Source: an uncultured Bacillota bacterium
Lineage (GTDB): Bacteria > Bacillota > Clostridia > Christensenellales > UBA1242
Assembly: GCA_949283975.1 (NCBI GenBank)
Contig: CASDUK010000002.1
Coordinates: 130,932-194,931 of the forward strand
Length of the DNA: 64,000 nucleotides
Reading direction: 5' to 3'
Shown: piece by piece, positions 42,801 through 50,147 of the stretch
Layout of the letters: each line of letters starts with the position of its first letter
Numbering within the stretch: the first letter of the stretch is position 1
The notes under the pieces: model-generated
Database searches by the model: none
Told to the model about the DNA's origin: nothing
Seen by the model: the letters and a program-made list of their open reading frames with translations, nothing else
Position numbers and translations under genes: made by a program

Positions 42801-45800
42801 AACCTTCTCCAGAAGGGAGAGTGACTGTATATACGTTAATTTCTTCACTATAAGATATTGTTACATCTTCGTTAACAACAACAGAATAAGGAGACTCTTG
42901 CTCTTCATCGTTAACTTTAAAACTTGTTTTATGATATCCTTCCGTTTCTTGATAAGAAATATTTAAAGTTTTGCCATATTCAACTTTATCACCGCTATTA
43001 ATTTCTTGCTCATCTACCATAACTGTAACATTTTTATTATTAAAAATGATTGTATAACTTCTTAATATCGGAGTGTAAGTCGCCTTATATGTTGCATTTT
43101 CTGTCGCTACAACAACTTCCGGCTCCCAACCTGCAAATTCATAATCATATTGTGCAGTTGATTGTTTTGTTGGTGTCCCATCATATGTTGGAAGAGTTCC
43201 GTATTCCACATTTTCATCTCGCTTTAACTCTTCCCCGTCTTCATTTTGCCAAATTATTGTAAATTTTTTTATTTCCCAATTTGCTAAATATTCGCGATCT
43301 CCAGTCGATCCTGTTTGTATTGTGACATTTTTAACAATTCCATCAAGCCCTGTTCCGCTCCATCCTACAAAATCATATCCTTCTCTTGTTGGTTCTTCTA
43401 AAATAATATCTTCACTTTCTACGGTATAGTTAATTGTCCTACTTCCAACCAAAGTTCCTTCAGCTGGATCAAGTGTTATTGTATAATTAATTATTTTAAA
43501 AGTAGCATAAACTGTTAAATTCCCTGCTGGCATTATAAAAGTATTGTCTATAATTTCAATTTCTTCGCTATCATCTTGCAATATATAATATAATCTATCC
43601 AATTCATAACCTAAATTAGGTTTAGGAGTAATATTTATTTCTTCGCCCAAATTTGCACCTAACAAAGATATTTCTATATCTCCATTAGTCATTTCAGATT
43701 TAGCTATTGTGTAGTCAACTTTTTTAAATTCTGCAAATATCGTAATATTGCTTGCCGGCATTATAAAAGAACCATCACTAATAATTATCTCATCATCACT
43801 ATCTTGAAGTTTATAATAAATCCTAACCAAAGTATATCCAACATTTGGCTGTGTAGTAACAGTAATTAAATCATTGATATTGGCAATATTTTTAGAGATA
43901 TTAACTGTCCCATTAACTTCTTCGCTTTTTGAAATTGTGTAGTCGATTTTTTCGAACACAACATAAATTGTAACATCATTTGCAGGCATATTAAATTTAT
44001 TATCTTGAATTAAAATTTCTTCTCCTTCATTATTAACAAGATAATAAATTTTATCTAATTCATATCCCTGATTAGGTATAGGCGTTACTAATATTTCATC
44101 ACCAATTATACCTGAAGATTGAGAGATATTAAACGTACCATTTTCTATTTCCGCTTTTAAAATGTCGTAATTAATCGCTCTAAATGTTGCATAAACTGTA
44201 ACATCATTTGCAGGCATATTAAATGAATTTTCATTTATTATTATTTCATCCCCTTCATTATTTTCTTTATAATAAATTTTATCTAATTCGTAACCTTCAT
44301 TAGGAATAATTGAAATGGTTACTAAAGAATTAAATTGAGCACTTGGGACAATTTCTAAATTTCCATTTAATATCTCACCTTTAGTTATCGAGTATGTATT
44401 TATTGTCCAATTAGCAATATACTCTTTATTCCCTATTGTTCCTTTTTCTATAACAATTTTTTCTTGCGGAACTTCAATTTCGTCGCTACTCCATCCTAAA
44501 AACGAATAACCTTCCTTAGTTGGTTTATTTAAAGTAAAGGTTTCACTTTCAACAGTATAATTAATGTTTTCTTCTCCTTCAATCATACCATCATTTAAAA
44601 TTAAATTTATTGTATATATAATAGGTCTATAGTTGACATAAATAGTAATATTTCCAATTGGCATTATAAATTTGCTGTTTTCTACAATGTTTTTTTCTTC
44701 ACTACCTTCAATTAAATAATATACTTCTTCCAACTCATAACCAGGATTAGGTAAAAATGATATTGATATGTTTTCTCCAAAACTTGCACTATTTTTTGAA
44801 ACAGTAAAATCACCATTTAAAACTTGATTTTTTGAAATATTATAAATTGATTTAACAAACTCAACATATATTATCACATTTTTCGCTGGCATATTAAATT
44901 TGTTGTCTTTTATTTCTATTTCCTCATCTTGACCTTCAGCTTTGTAATAAATTTTTGATATTTCAAACCCCAAACCAGGATTAATTGTGATTAAAATTTC
45001 ATCACCAACATTTGCAGTTTCTTTTGATAAATTGATACTGCCTTCTCCTGTAATTGATTGTTGAATGTTGTAATTAATTAATTGATATACTGCATTAAAT
45101 GTTGTGTTCGATGATATTTGATAAGGGAATGTAACTGATTCACCATTAACTTCCCAACCTGTAATTAGATAGCCTTCTTTTGTATAATCAGGTTTTTCAA
45201 TAACTTTATCTTCTTCTATTTGATATTCATCTAAAGTTTCACTATTTAAAATAAACTTTATATTAAACATCCCATTTTTATAAATTACAATGTCATAAAC
45301 TTTTGTAATAGAATTGTCTTCAAAGAAAACTTTTAAATAATAATGATTTTCACCTGCATTTATTGTTACATTTGTTTTATCAAGCTTTGTTGATAAATTT
45401 TCATCGGCAAAGATTTCAAAAATACCTTCTTTATCATTTATCTTTACAATTTTAGTAAAATCTATATAGGTTGTATCAGCAGAAACATTAGCAAAATACA
45501 TATCTTCAATTTTTTCAAAGTTCTCAATAGAAATTGAAGTATCCACAATTCTAATGGTGAAATTTATATTTAAAGATTTGTAATTAGGCTTACTTATAAT
45601 TGCTTCAATAATATAAGTACCCGGTTCAATTAAAGAATAACTGGCTTGATTTTCAATAATACCCTCAATGTTATAAGAAACAGAAGCTCCTTCTGGTAAA
45701 TTTGTGACAGGGAAAAACCATCCTTTAGTATTGAATTCTACAATTTGGTCAGAATAAACTAAATTATCAATTTCACTTGGAGAAAATTCTGCCTCAACTA

Positions 45801-46167
45801 TTGTTATGTAAAAAGCTTTAGAAAAATTTTCATAAGTTAGAGTAATTTGGTGATTTTCTCCTACAATATTAAATTTCTCTTTATCCTCCTGTGAAATATA
45901 TGTATCGTTGAGAGTTATTTCTTTTTCACTATCATCATCATAAAAAACATAAACTTTAGCATTTAAATAATTTTCATTGTACTTAAATACATTTTGCTCT
46001 AGTTTTAAATCAGATATTTTAACTTCATCCTTAATTAATAAAAGTGGCAATGCTATTGCAATTCCGATAAGTACAAGTAAAAGTAACAATAATATTAATA
46101 ACAATGTTTTTTTCTTTTTATGTGATGATTTAGGTTGATCTTCGTTTATATTTTCAACATTTTCCAT
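39889..46167 (-). CDS. Giant surface protein: InlB-like repeats, LRR_5 and C-terminal PI-PLC X domain
   Basis: Encodes 2,092 residues; start MENVENINEDQPK at 46167 after GGGAGGGAG. Residues 1-20 are cytoplasmic and basic, and 21-43 form a single membrane segment (LLLILLLLLLVLIGIAIALP), so the rest faces outward. Residues 45-400 are beta-sandwich and InlB-like. Six divergent repeats of about 72 residues (pattern YxI-K-x-NG-S-GDxIxITPxPGYELDxIYY-NxFxMPAxNVTIY) and Listeria-type InlB B-repeats (EGYDFVGW) run to about 1475. A BspA-type LRR region spans about 1480-1720, and a PI-PLC X domain about 1770-2060: VVMPGSHDAGT, GVRYFDMRV, VRCIHANSGD and EIIILDFQH, so both catalytic His are present. Likely an anchored adhesin with phospholipase or phosphodiesterase activity. 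No sortase motif. Confidence 0.88.
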   Translation of the reverse strand: MENVENINEDQPKSSHKKKKTLLLILLLLLLVLIGIAIALPLLLIKDEVKISDLKLEQNVFKYNENYLNAKVYVFYDDDSEKEITLNDTYISQEDKEKFNIVGENHQITLTYENFSKAFYITIVEAEFSPSEIDNLVYSDQIVEFNTKGWFFPVTNLPEGASVSYNIEGIIENQASYSLIEPGTYIIEAIISKPNYKSLNINFTIRIVDTSISIENFEKIEDMYFANVSADTTYIDFTKIVKINDKEGIFEIFADENLSTKLDKTNVTINAGENHYYLKVFFEDNSITKVYDIVIYKNGMFNIKFILNSETLDEYQIEEDKVIEKPDYTKEGYLITGWEVNGESVTFPYQISSNTTFNAVYQLINYNIQQSITGEGSINLSKETANVGDEILITINPGLGFEISKIYYKAEGQDEEIEIKDNKFNMPAKNVIIYVEFVKSIYNISKNQVLNGDFTVSKNSASFGENISISFLPNPGYELEEVYYLIEGSEEKNIVENSKFIMPIGNITIYVNYRPIIYTINLILNDGMIEGEENINYTVESETFTLNKPTKEGYSFLGWSSDEIEVPQEKIVIEKGTIGNKEYIANWTINTYSITKGEILNGNLEIVPSAQFNSLVTISIIPNEGYELDKIYYKENNEGDEIIINENSFNMPANDVTVYATFRAINYDILKAEIENGTFNISQSSGIIGDEILVTPIPNQGYELDKIYYLVNNEGEEILIQDNKFNMPANDVTIYVVFEKIDYTISKSEEVNGTVNISKNIANINDLITVTTQPNVGYTLVRIYYKLQDSDDEIIISDGSFIMPASNITIFAEFKKVDYTIAKSEMTNGDIEISLLGANLGEEINITPKPNLGYELDRLYYILQDDSEEIEIIDNTFIMPAGNLTVYATFKIINYTITLDPAEGTLVGSRTINYTVESEDIILEEPTREGYDFVGWSGTGLDGIVKNVTIQTGSTGDREYLANWEIKKFTIIWQNEDGEELKRDENVEYGTLPTYDGTPTKQSTAQYDYEFAGWEPEVVVATENATYKATYTPILRSYTIIFNNKNVTVMVDEQEINSGDKVEYGKTLNISYQETEGYHKTSFKVNDEEQESPYSVVVNEDVTISYSEEINVYTVTLPSGEGYTIESFGNQVNHGQSFKFKLNLIEGYTQSNVVVKSNNNEISIEEGYYTILNIAENQIVTVEGVVLNTYTITWNNYDGTPLLQTEVTHGQKPTYTGETPTKDKTQEFTYTFSDWNPKIVVATEDTTYTAQFIETRNIYTVTFNSNGGSEVENITKEYGSKIGTLPIPTFEGYDFVGWFTQLSGGEQINEMTLITTNITLCARWVAISYNIDLNLDGGQISGDYKSTYTIEDENFVLPTPTKEGYNFLGWSKDGVGQPEVLVTVLKGTTGDLNYTAKWQINQYTYTFYRYEGGDILKKETVDYGSNIVAPTNVIRASDNVLGINYNFTGWNQEVPSTIGASNIEFYALYDEENFSAGLNFVYSSLDGYYIVDKGSTTETNIIVPSTYTTLENGKANVSEVAENGFSNMNDVTIITFNGEIEYIGAAAFANDALLTNIIGLDQIYSIPESAFEGCSSLSSFNIGEKVIIIGTNAFANTGLTSVYIPSSVVSIENGAFENCYIENYSVSEDNLNYASYEGDLYNKNLTKLLLYANGKTANTFSVPSFVNEIENYAFGTQNNMYARSLTKSNTNIQNIIIPDNVTILNDYSLNSALIVYTEFSNKPNGWSELSISQNEIYWNSEWVLQDNQPTIIIEASAFKTGVYQNWMSYISDETLFVDVVMPGSHDAGTMSISATDLHTQSSGFYDQLTGGVRYFDMRVAKYNGTVRCIHANSGDPIDSTNGTGIEFETVLSDMLRFVNENPSEIIILDFQHLWNDFESQVVPMIEESLSGKMLTKDKATNYSSLTMGQLRQWGVNFIVIAQDDSSELRGAPAPNFDGYDWMYKRTENLRSEYDGDTHRSSASDLIAIWPSYFNNFTEDQYNKVFVLQTQLTAESGSEVLGAEKNLVEREKSIRNDANKFFRNLKNDPTNLAKVNVIMRDFVVDDLSGVDSAQSSIQSIIFLNVYKNQIKETELERFKLLIDFDTVDSWATA
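43490..45140. repeat. Six divergent extracellular repeats coded by about 215-bp units
   Basis: Within the giant gene, six units share GYELDKIYY-like and FNMPANDVTIY-like blocks. They diverge at DNA level, so they are older than the LRR array at 14930. One InlB-type module interrupts them between copies two and three. Confidence 0.8.
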
Positions 46168-46198
46168 GAATCTCCCTCCCATAAAACTCTATATCTTT

Positions 46199-46227
46199 AG
46201 TATAACTAAATCTTAAAAAATTTTCAA
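46199..46227 (-). promoter_or_regulatory. Promoter of the giant surface-protein operon
   Basis: TATACT (46199-46204), a 17-base spacer and TTGAAA (46222-46227) on the minus strand. A second TTGACA lies further upstream at unsuitable spacing. Confidence 0.65.
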
Positions 46228-46304
46228 AAAATTGTCAAATATTTTAATTAACATTAAATTCAGATAAAGGAAAAATTAATAAAAAAACGCATAATTTTTA
46301 GTAA

Positions 46305-46550
46305 TTAAACGTTTTTTTGCTTCTTTTTGTTTAAAATTGTAAATTTTTTTGGCAAATTAACCTCGCAGTATCCCTGTTTAACTTGACACAACGGGCACTC
46401 GTCCCAAGCTTTTTTATCAAAACTCACATATCCGCATGCAGGGCAAATCCATTCGACCTCTTTAGCTTTTTTATATAAATTTTTATTTTTCATTTGACTG
46501 TACAACTCTTTAAAAATTTTTGCATGTCTAATTTCGACATCTCTTATCAT
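46305..46550 (-). CDS. Truncated rubrerythrin (C-terminal part with rubredoxin domain)
   Basis: Encodes 81 residues. It starts MIRDVEIRHAKIFKELYSQM, whose EIRHAKIF is the E-x-x-H metal motif in the last helix of the rubrerythrin diiron domain. The rubredoxin-like domain follows with CPACGYVSFD and CPLCQVKQGYCEV. The first three helices of the usual domain (about 110 residues) are missing, so the diiron site cannot form; the one Fe(Cys)4 site could. AGGGAT overlaps the stop of the upstream immunity-like gene. This is probably a decayed remnant, or a small electron-transfer protein. Confidence 0.7.
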   Translation of the reverse strand: MIRDVEIRHAKIFKELYSQMKNKNLYKKAKEVEWICPACGYVSFDKKAWDECPLCQVKQGYCEVNLPKKFTILNKKKQKNV

Positions 46551-46553
46551 TTG

Positions 46554-46817
46554 CTATCCCTGCATATAATCAGCATTTGTCACATTGTGCCAAATATCTT
46601 TTAAGAGAAACCCATTTATATTTGCATTGTTTTTAAACTCTTCCCTTGTGGTATATTCCTGTTGCATTGATGACGAACATAAAATAATATTCTTATTTGG
46701 TTTTAAAAACACTTCATATTCAACATTATTGTATGTAAATACCATCTCACTATACATAAAGAGTCCATCAATAAAGTCGTCTAAATCTGGTTCAAGTTTC
46801 TTACTCTGTTTGTACAA
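46554..46817 (-). CDS. Immunity-like protein, C-terminal part of a frameshifted gene
   Basis: Encodes 87 residues from a TTG start that has no ribosome binding site. DLDDFIDGLFMYSEMVFTYN, then YTTREEFKNNANING and LLKDIWHNVTNADYMQG match, from memory, the C-terminal half of small cytoplasmic proteins encoded behind polymorphic-toxin genes in Clostridia. The same proteins normally begin with a CxxC/CENCGW zinc ribbon, which here is encoded just upstream in the next frame (46826-46954). Adding one base near 46826 would give one 133-residue protein with the join KVMY-AKTLYKQSKKL. Pseudogene or sequence error. Confidence 0.6.
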   Translation of the reverse strand: MYKQSKKLEPDLDDFIDGLFMYSEMVFTYNNVEYEVFLKPNKNIILCSSSMQQEYTTREEFKNNANINGFLLKDIWHNVTNADYMQG

Positions 46818-46825
46818 AGTTTTTG

Positions 46826-46954
46826 CTACATAACCTTATCGGGCATTTTTACTAATACTGGATCTTGAGCCCAACCACAATTTTCACAATCACCATGCCC
46901 GAATTGATCTATGGCAACAACTTTTCCACAAACATCACATGCTTTTAAATTCAT
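46826..46954 (-). CDS. Zinc-ribbon peptide, N-terminal part of a frameshifted immunity-like gene
   Basis: Encodes 42 residues (MNLKACDVCGKVVAIDQFGH, then GDCENCGWAQDP). Four Cys in two pairs form a zinc-ribbon or CPCC-type module. The frame ends at TAG just where the family would continue into the domain encoded at 46554-46817. Its start overlaps the end of the toxin-like gene by 20 bases, as in toxin-immunity pairs. AGAGATGA-like sequence offers only a weak ribosome binding site. Confidence 0.6.
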   Translation of the reverse strand: MNLKACDVCGKVVAIDQFGHGDCENCGWAQDPVLVKMPDKVM

Positions 46955-47114
46955 CTCTATTCCTTATTGCCCTGCCATTATTATCATACCATCTGCTTTG
47001 TACTTTCTTGCCATTTTTATATCGATCGACTCTTGTGTTTTGTTTATATGTACGCTCCAGCTTTCTTGCATACGATTTTTCTACTCCACGATTTGGCACT
47101 CCGCCTGAGCCCAT
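46935..47114 (-). CDS. Short polymorphic-toxin-tail-like protein (truncated)
   Basis: Encodes 59 residues, start ATG 47114 with a perfect AAGGAGGTGA. The sequence is very basic (GVEKSYARKLERTYKQNT, then VDRYKNGKKVQSRWYDNNGR AIRNRDEF). The RYKNGKKVQSRWYDNNGRAIRNRD block resembles C-terminal toxin tips of Rhs/WXG-type polymorphic toxins ('NGK-x-x-QRRWYD-NG-x-x-RDRD'), which normally continue with a His-rich end that is missing here. Given the adjacent immunity-like gene, I read it as a remnant of a toxin/immunity cassette without delivery domain. Confidence in toxin ancestry is limited. Confidence 0.45.
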   Translation of the reverse strand: MGSGGVPNRGVEKSYARKLERTYKQNTRVDRYKNGKKVQSRWYDNNGRAIRNRDEFKSM

Positions 47115-47217
47115 TATCTCACCTCCTTAAAATAATTTAAAAACGCAAGAGACTGAAGAAAAATTTATTTCTTCAATCTCTCTAAAATAAGTATAACATG
47201 GCATTTGGATATGAATA

Positions 47218-47329
47218 TAGTCCACAAATTCAATATGATTTGAATTTTTATGAATAGGTTCGAATTCAGGTGCGCTTGCGCCGCCAAAAAGGCAGCCTGG
47301 GAAAGTTTGGGCTGTTTTTTTGTGGACTA
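47218..47329. repeat. 112-bp element bounded by 11-base inverted repeats
   Basis: TAGTCCACAAA (47218-47228) and TTTGTGGACTA (47319-47329) are perfect inverted repeats. Inside lie GTGCGCTTGCGCC-type inverted sequence and the terminator at 47291-47321. It marks the right end of the AT-rich segment and may be a small mobile-element relic. Confidence 0.5.
47291..47321 (+). terminator. Terminator-like hairpin before the Nudix promoter
   Basis: CAGCC/GGCTG stem followed by seven T on the plus strand. No plus-strand gene lies directly upstream, so it may be the tail of a lost gene. Confidence 0.6.
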
Positions 47330-47337
47330 ATATCAGT

Positions 47338-47365
47338 TTGACTCGAATTAAATTTGTGATAAAAT
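47338..47365 (+). promoter_or_regulatory. Promoter of the Nudix gene, predicted leaderless
   Basis: TTGACT (47338-47343), a 16-base spacer and TAAAAT (47360-47365), with seven bases to the ATG at 47373. It has the same architecture as the promoter at 1270-1297. Confidence 0.7.
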
Positions 47366-47372
47366 AAATAAA

Positions 47373-47792
47373 ATGGAAAATGATTTAAAAATTGAATTTT
47401 TTGAGCTTGGAAAAATTGACGAAAGTCTGTTTACAAGAGTTGTTGTTGTTTGTAGGTATGGACAAAAATTTGTTTATGTCAGGCAAAAAGGAAAGGAAAC
47501 TTGGGAGATCCCCGGCGGGAAAATAGAGCCAAACGAAACGTGGCAAAGCGCGGCAAGGCGAGAACTATTTGAAGAAACTGGGGCAAAAGAATTTAAGCTT
47601 GAGCCAATTTGCGGATATAAAATTTCAAAGCCTGCCCTCTTGCTTTTTGCAGAAATTGAAGTGTTTGGACAAAAACCAGATTCCGAAATTGAAGAGGTTG
47701 GCTTTTTTAACGAGCCGCCAAAAAATTTAACATACGCCGACTCTCACACAAAAATGTTTGAAAAAGTTAAAAAATTTAAGAAATTACAATAA
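47373..47792 (+). CDS. Nudix hydrolase
   Basis: Encodes 139 residues with a complete Nudix box GGKIEPNETWQSAARRELFE-ETGA (G-x5-E-x7-REL-x-EE-x-GA) near residues 46-68, which binds the metal and cleaves nucleoside-diphosphate-linked substrates. The preceding RVVVVCRYGQKFVYVRQKGKE-TWEIP is the usual first half. Substrate not predictable; MutT/8-oxo-dGTP-type or NTP pyrophosphohydrolase are common. Start at the ATG 47373, leaderless promoter. Convergent with DUF1846. Confidence 0.93.
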   Translation: MENDLKIEFFELGKIDESLFTRVVVVCRYGQKFVYVRQKGKETWEIPGGKIEPNETWQSAARRELFEETGAKEFKLEPICGYKISKPALLLFAEIEVFGQKPDSEIEEVGFFNEPPKNLTYADSHTKMFEKVKKFKKLQ

Positions 47793-47798
47793 AATTCT

Positions 47799-49289
47799 TT
47801 ATTCCTCAAAGAGGTTATTGCTTAAAAAGACAGGTTGGGAAGTTATGTTTACACCAAGCTTTTTTAAGAGTTGCTCCTCTGCCGATGGGAGAATAAAAGT
47901 TGAATGTGCTTCAACTCCAGAAAGATTTGGAAGCATTTCAAGAACCTTTTTTGCCTTTTTATTTGAACGACCAGAAATTGAAAGAGCAATTAAAACATCG
48001 TCCAAAGATAAGATGCTTGAGCGGGCGCTTGAATATGACTTTCTAAAGTCAACAATTGGAAGCAAGATGTCGTCTGAAATTATATCAAAATTGTCGTCTA
48101 TTTCTGCAAGCGCCTTGAGCGCGTTTAAAACAACCGTTCCACAGGCGGAAATCATTTTCTTGTTCTTTCCAAAGATAATTTTCCCGTTTGGAAGTTCCAT
48201 TGCGATGCACGGCAATTTAAACTTCTTTTCCGCCGCCTTGGCCTCTTCAACAACTGGAAGAAAGGAAGGAACAAGTTCAAGCTCTGCCATTAAGCTTTTT
48301 GTTCGGTCAACCGTTTCAAGAGAAACAAGACCCTTTTTAAAATCACATTCTGCTTGCAAAAACCTTCTAACAACCTCTTTTTTAGCCGCCTCGCAAGCCA
48401 GGCTGTGGTTTGTTATTGCGCTTGCAACCATGTTAACGCCCATGTCGGTTGGAGATTTATACACGTCCTTTCCAGTAATCTTTTTTAAAATGTTTTTCAA
48501 AACGGGATAAACCTCAATATCTCTGTTATAGTTGACCGTTAGTTTTCCATAAGCAGAGAAATGATATGGGTCTATTTGGTTGATGTCTTTCAAATCTGCA
48601 GTTGCAGACTCATATGCAATGTTAATTGGATCTTTAAGCGGAAGATTCCAAACAGGAAAAGTTTCAAACTTTGAATAACCCGCTTTAATTCCCCTTTTAA
48701 AATCATGGTACATTTGGCTTAAACAAGTTGCAAGTTTTCCGCTTGATGGCCCCGGCGCAGTTACAACAACCAATGGCTTTGTTGTTGGAACATATGGATT
48801 TGCGCCATAACCCTCGTCTGAAACAATTACGTCAACCTCGTTTGGATAACCTTTTGTTGGCCTGTGGATAAAAACTCTTTCGCCGCGCTGCTCAAGCTTT
48901 CTTGCAAACTTTGTTGCATTTGGCTGGTCCTCATAAAGGGTTATAATGATTGATGAAACAAAAAGACCAAGGCCGCGCAAACTGTCAACAAGCCTTAAAA
49001 CTTCGTTGTCATAGCTTAGGCCAAGGTCCGCCCGAATTTTATTTTTTTCTATGTCTCTTGCAGAGATGCAAAAAATTATTTCTGCCCTGTCTTTTAGTTT
49101 TAGCAACAGTTTGGTTTTAATGTTTGGGTCAAAGCCCGGGAGAACTCGCGCAGCGTGGTAATCGTCAAAAAGTTTGCCGCCAAATTCAAGATATAGTTTG
49201 TTGTTAAATTTTTCAACTCGCTCAATAATTTTTTCGCTTTGGAGCTTTAAATATAGCTCATTATCAAAAGCAATTTCTCTTTTGTTCAT
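47799..49289 (-). CDS. DUF1846 (UPF0371) family protein
   Basis: Encodes 496 residues, the usual family length. Diagnostic stretches are MNKREIAFDNELYLKLQSEK, YLEFGGKLFDDYHAARVLPG, GERVFIHRPTKGYPNEVDVI, VVTAPGPSSGKLATCLSQMY and SPTDMGVNMVASAI. DUF1846 proteins are conserved in Firmicutes and Actinobacteria without an assigned reaction; the phosphate-loop-like GPSSGKLAT suggests nucleotide or phosphate binding. ATG at 49289 preceded by GGGGGG/AAGGGG sequence. Monocistronic. Confidence 0.93.
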   Translation of the reverse strand: MNKREIAFDNELYLKLQSEKIIERVEKFNNKLYLEFGGKLFDDYHAARVLPGFDPNIKTKLLLKLKDRAEIIFCISARDIEKNKIRADLGLSYDNEVLRLVDSLRGLGLFVSSIIITLYEDQPNATKFARKLEQRGERVFIHRPTKGYPNEVDVIVSDEGYGANPYVPTTKPLVVVTAPGPSSGKLATCLSQMYHDFKRGIKAGYSKFETFPVWNLPLKDPINIAYESATADLKDINQIDPYHFSAYGKLTVNYNRDIEVYPVLKNILKKITGKDVYKSPTDMGVNMVASAITNHSLACEAAKKEVVRRFLQAECDFKKGLVSLETVDRTKSLMAELELVPSFLPVVEEAKAAEKKFKLPCIAMELPNGKIIFGKNKKMISACGTVVLNALKALAEIDDNFDIISDDILLPIVDFRKSYSSARSSILSLDDVLIALSISGRSNKKAKKVLEMLPNLSGVEAHSTFILPSAEEQLLKKLGVNITSQPVFLSNNLFEE

Positions 49290-49366
49290 ATGCCCCCCTT
49301 TTTTTTAAAAACAAATTTAAGTATAAAAGATTTTTTTAAGATTTCATAATAAATAACAAGATTAGT

Positions 49367-49394
49367 TTGAAATTTATTTTTATTATGATAAACT
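49367..49394 (+). promoter_or_regulatory. Promoter of the inositol-monophosphatase gene, predicted leaderless
   Basis: TTGAAA (49367-49372), a 16-base spacer and TAAACT (49389-49394), six bases before the ATG at 49401. Confidence 0.6.
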
Positions 49395-49400
49395 TTTGCC

Positions 49401-50120
49401 ATGACAAAAGAACTAGAATTTTTAATTAATGTTTCAAAAACTGCAAGATCGCTAATAACAGAAGACTTAGAGGTCTATCAAAAGGGCGAAAACGATTTAG
49501 TAACAAATTTCGATTTAATGCTTGAAAAATATATAATTTCGCAGATAAAAGAAAATTTTCCAAATTTTGATATTGTAAGCGAAGAATTTAACACAAATGG
49601 AAAACTCAGCGAAAACTGCTTTGTTATTGACCCAATAGACGGAACAATTAACTTTGCAAACAATTATCCTCTTTGGGCAATTCAGTTAGCCTGCGTTAAG
49701 GGCGGGAAAACATGCGCGGCGGTAATTTACGCCCCAAAATTAAATGAACTTTTTTATGCAGATGAAAACGGCGCTTTTCTAAACGACAAAAAAATTTCGG
49801 TTAGCAGCCTTCAAAAGGAAAAAACAATTTGCGCTGTTGAGGGCGGGGACAAAATTTCACGCGCAAGCGAAATTATTGGCTCAATTCCCCATATCCGCTC
49901 AACAGGAAGCTCGGCAATAAGTTTTGCTTTTACTGCCGCTGGAAGGTTTGGCGCTCACCTGTTTTCAAAAGATTCCCCTTGGGACTTTGTTCCGGGAATT
50001 TACATATGCAAAATGGCAGGGGCAAAAATTATTGAAAAGAAGAATTGCCACATTGCGGCAAATTCGCTTGAATATGCAAAATTTCTTGAAAATGTTTCAG
50101 ACAAAATGAACTTAAATTAA
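49401..50120 (+). CDS. Inositol monophosphatase family protein
   Basis: A Mg-dependent phosphatase of the IMPase/FBPase/CysQ superfamily. The 239 residues contain ENDLVTNFDLMLEKYI, DIVSEE, the metal motif CFVIDPIDGTINFANNYPLW near 75-95, and the C-terminal SPWDFVPGIYICKMAGAKI. The substrate may be inositol phosphate, a sugar phosphate or adenosine bisphosphate. The protein is at the short end of the family. Predicted leaderless. Convergent with a YjzC-like gene; the two stop codons sit in one hairpin. Confidence 0.92.
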   Translation: MTKELEFLINVSKTARSLITEDLEVYQKGENDLVTNFDLMLEKYIISQIKENFPNFDIVSEEFNTNGKLSENCFVIDPIDGTINFANNYPLWAIQLACVKGGKTCAAVIYAPKLNELFYADENGAFLNDKKISVSSLQKEKTICAVEGGDKISRASEIIGSIPHIRSTGSSAISFAFTAAGRFGAHLFSKDSPWDFVPGIYICKMAGAKIIEKKNCHIAANSLEYAKFLENVSDKMNLN

Positions 50121-50147
50121 TTAAAGCGCCACTTGGGCGCTTTAATT
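50119..50147. terminator. Hairpin shared by two convergent genes
   Basis: Perfect 12-base arms AATTAAAGCGCC/GGCGCTTTAATT with a five-base loop; both stop codons lie in the stem. T tracts are short (TTTAATTAATTTT), so termination may be moderate. Confidence 0.75.

Noticed and set aside
47240-47285. tRNA-like 3' end (GGTTCGAATTC, later CCGCCA) as a possible att copy of tRNA-Ser
   Set aside because: T-arm pairing does not form and the bases differ from the tRNA-Ser end (GGTTCAAATCC); too short to claim an attachment site.
47758-48510. Plus-strand open frame of 250 codons
   Set aside because: It is antisense to DUF1846, has no start signal, and its Ser/Phe-rich translation is typical of a mirror frame.
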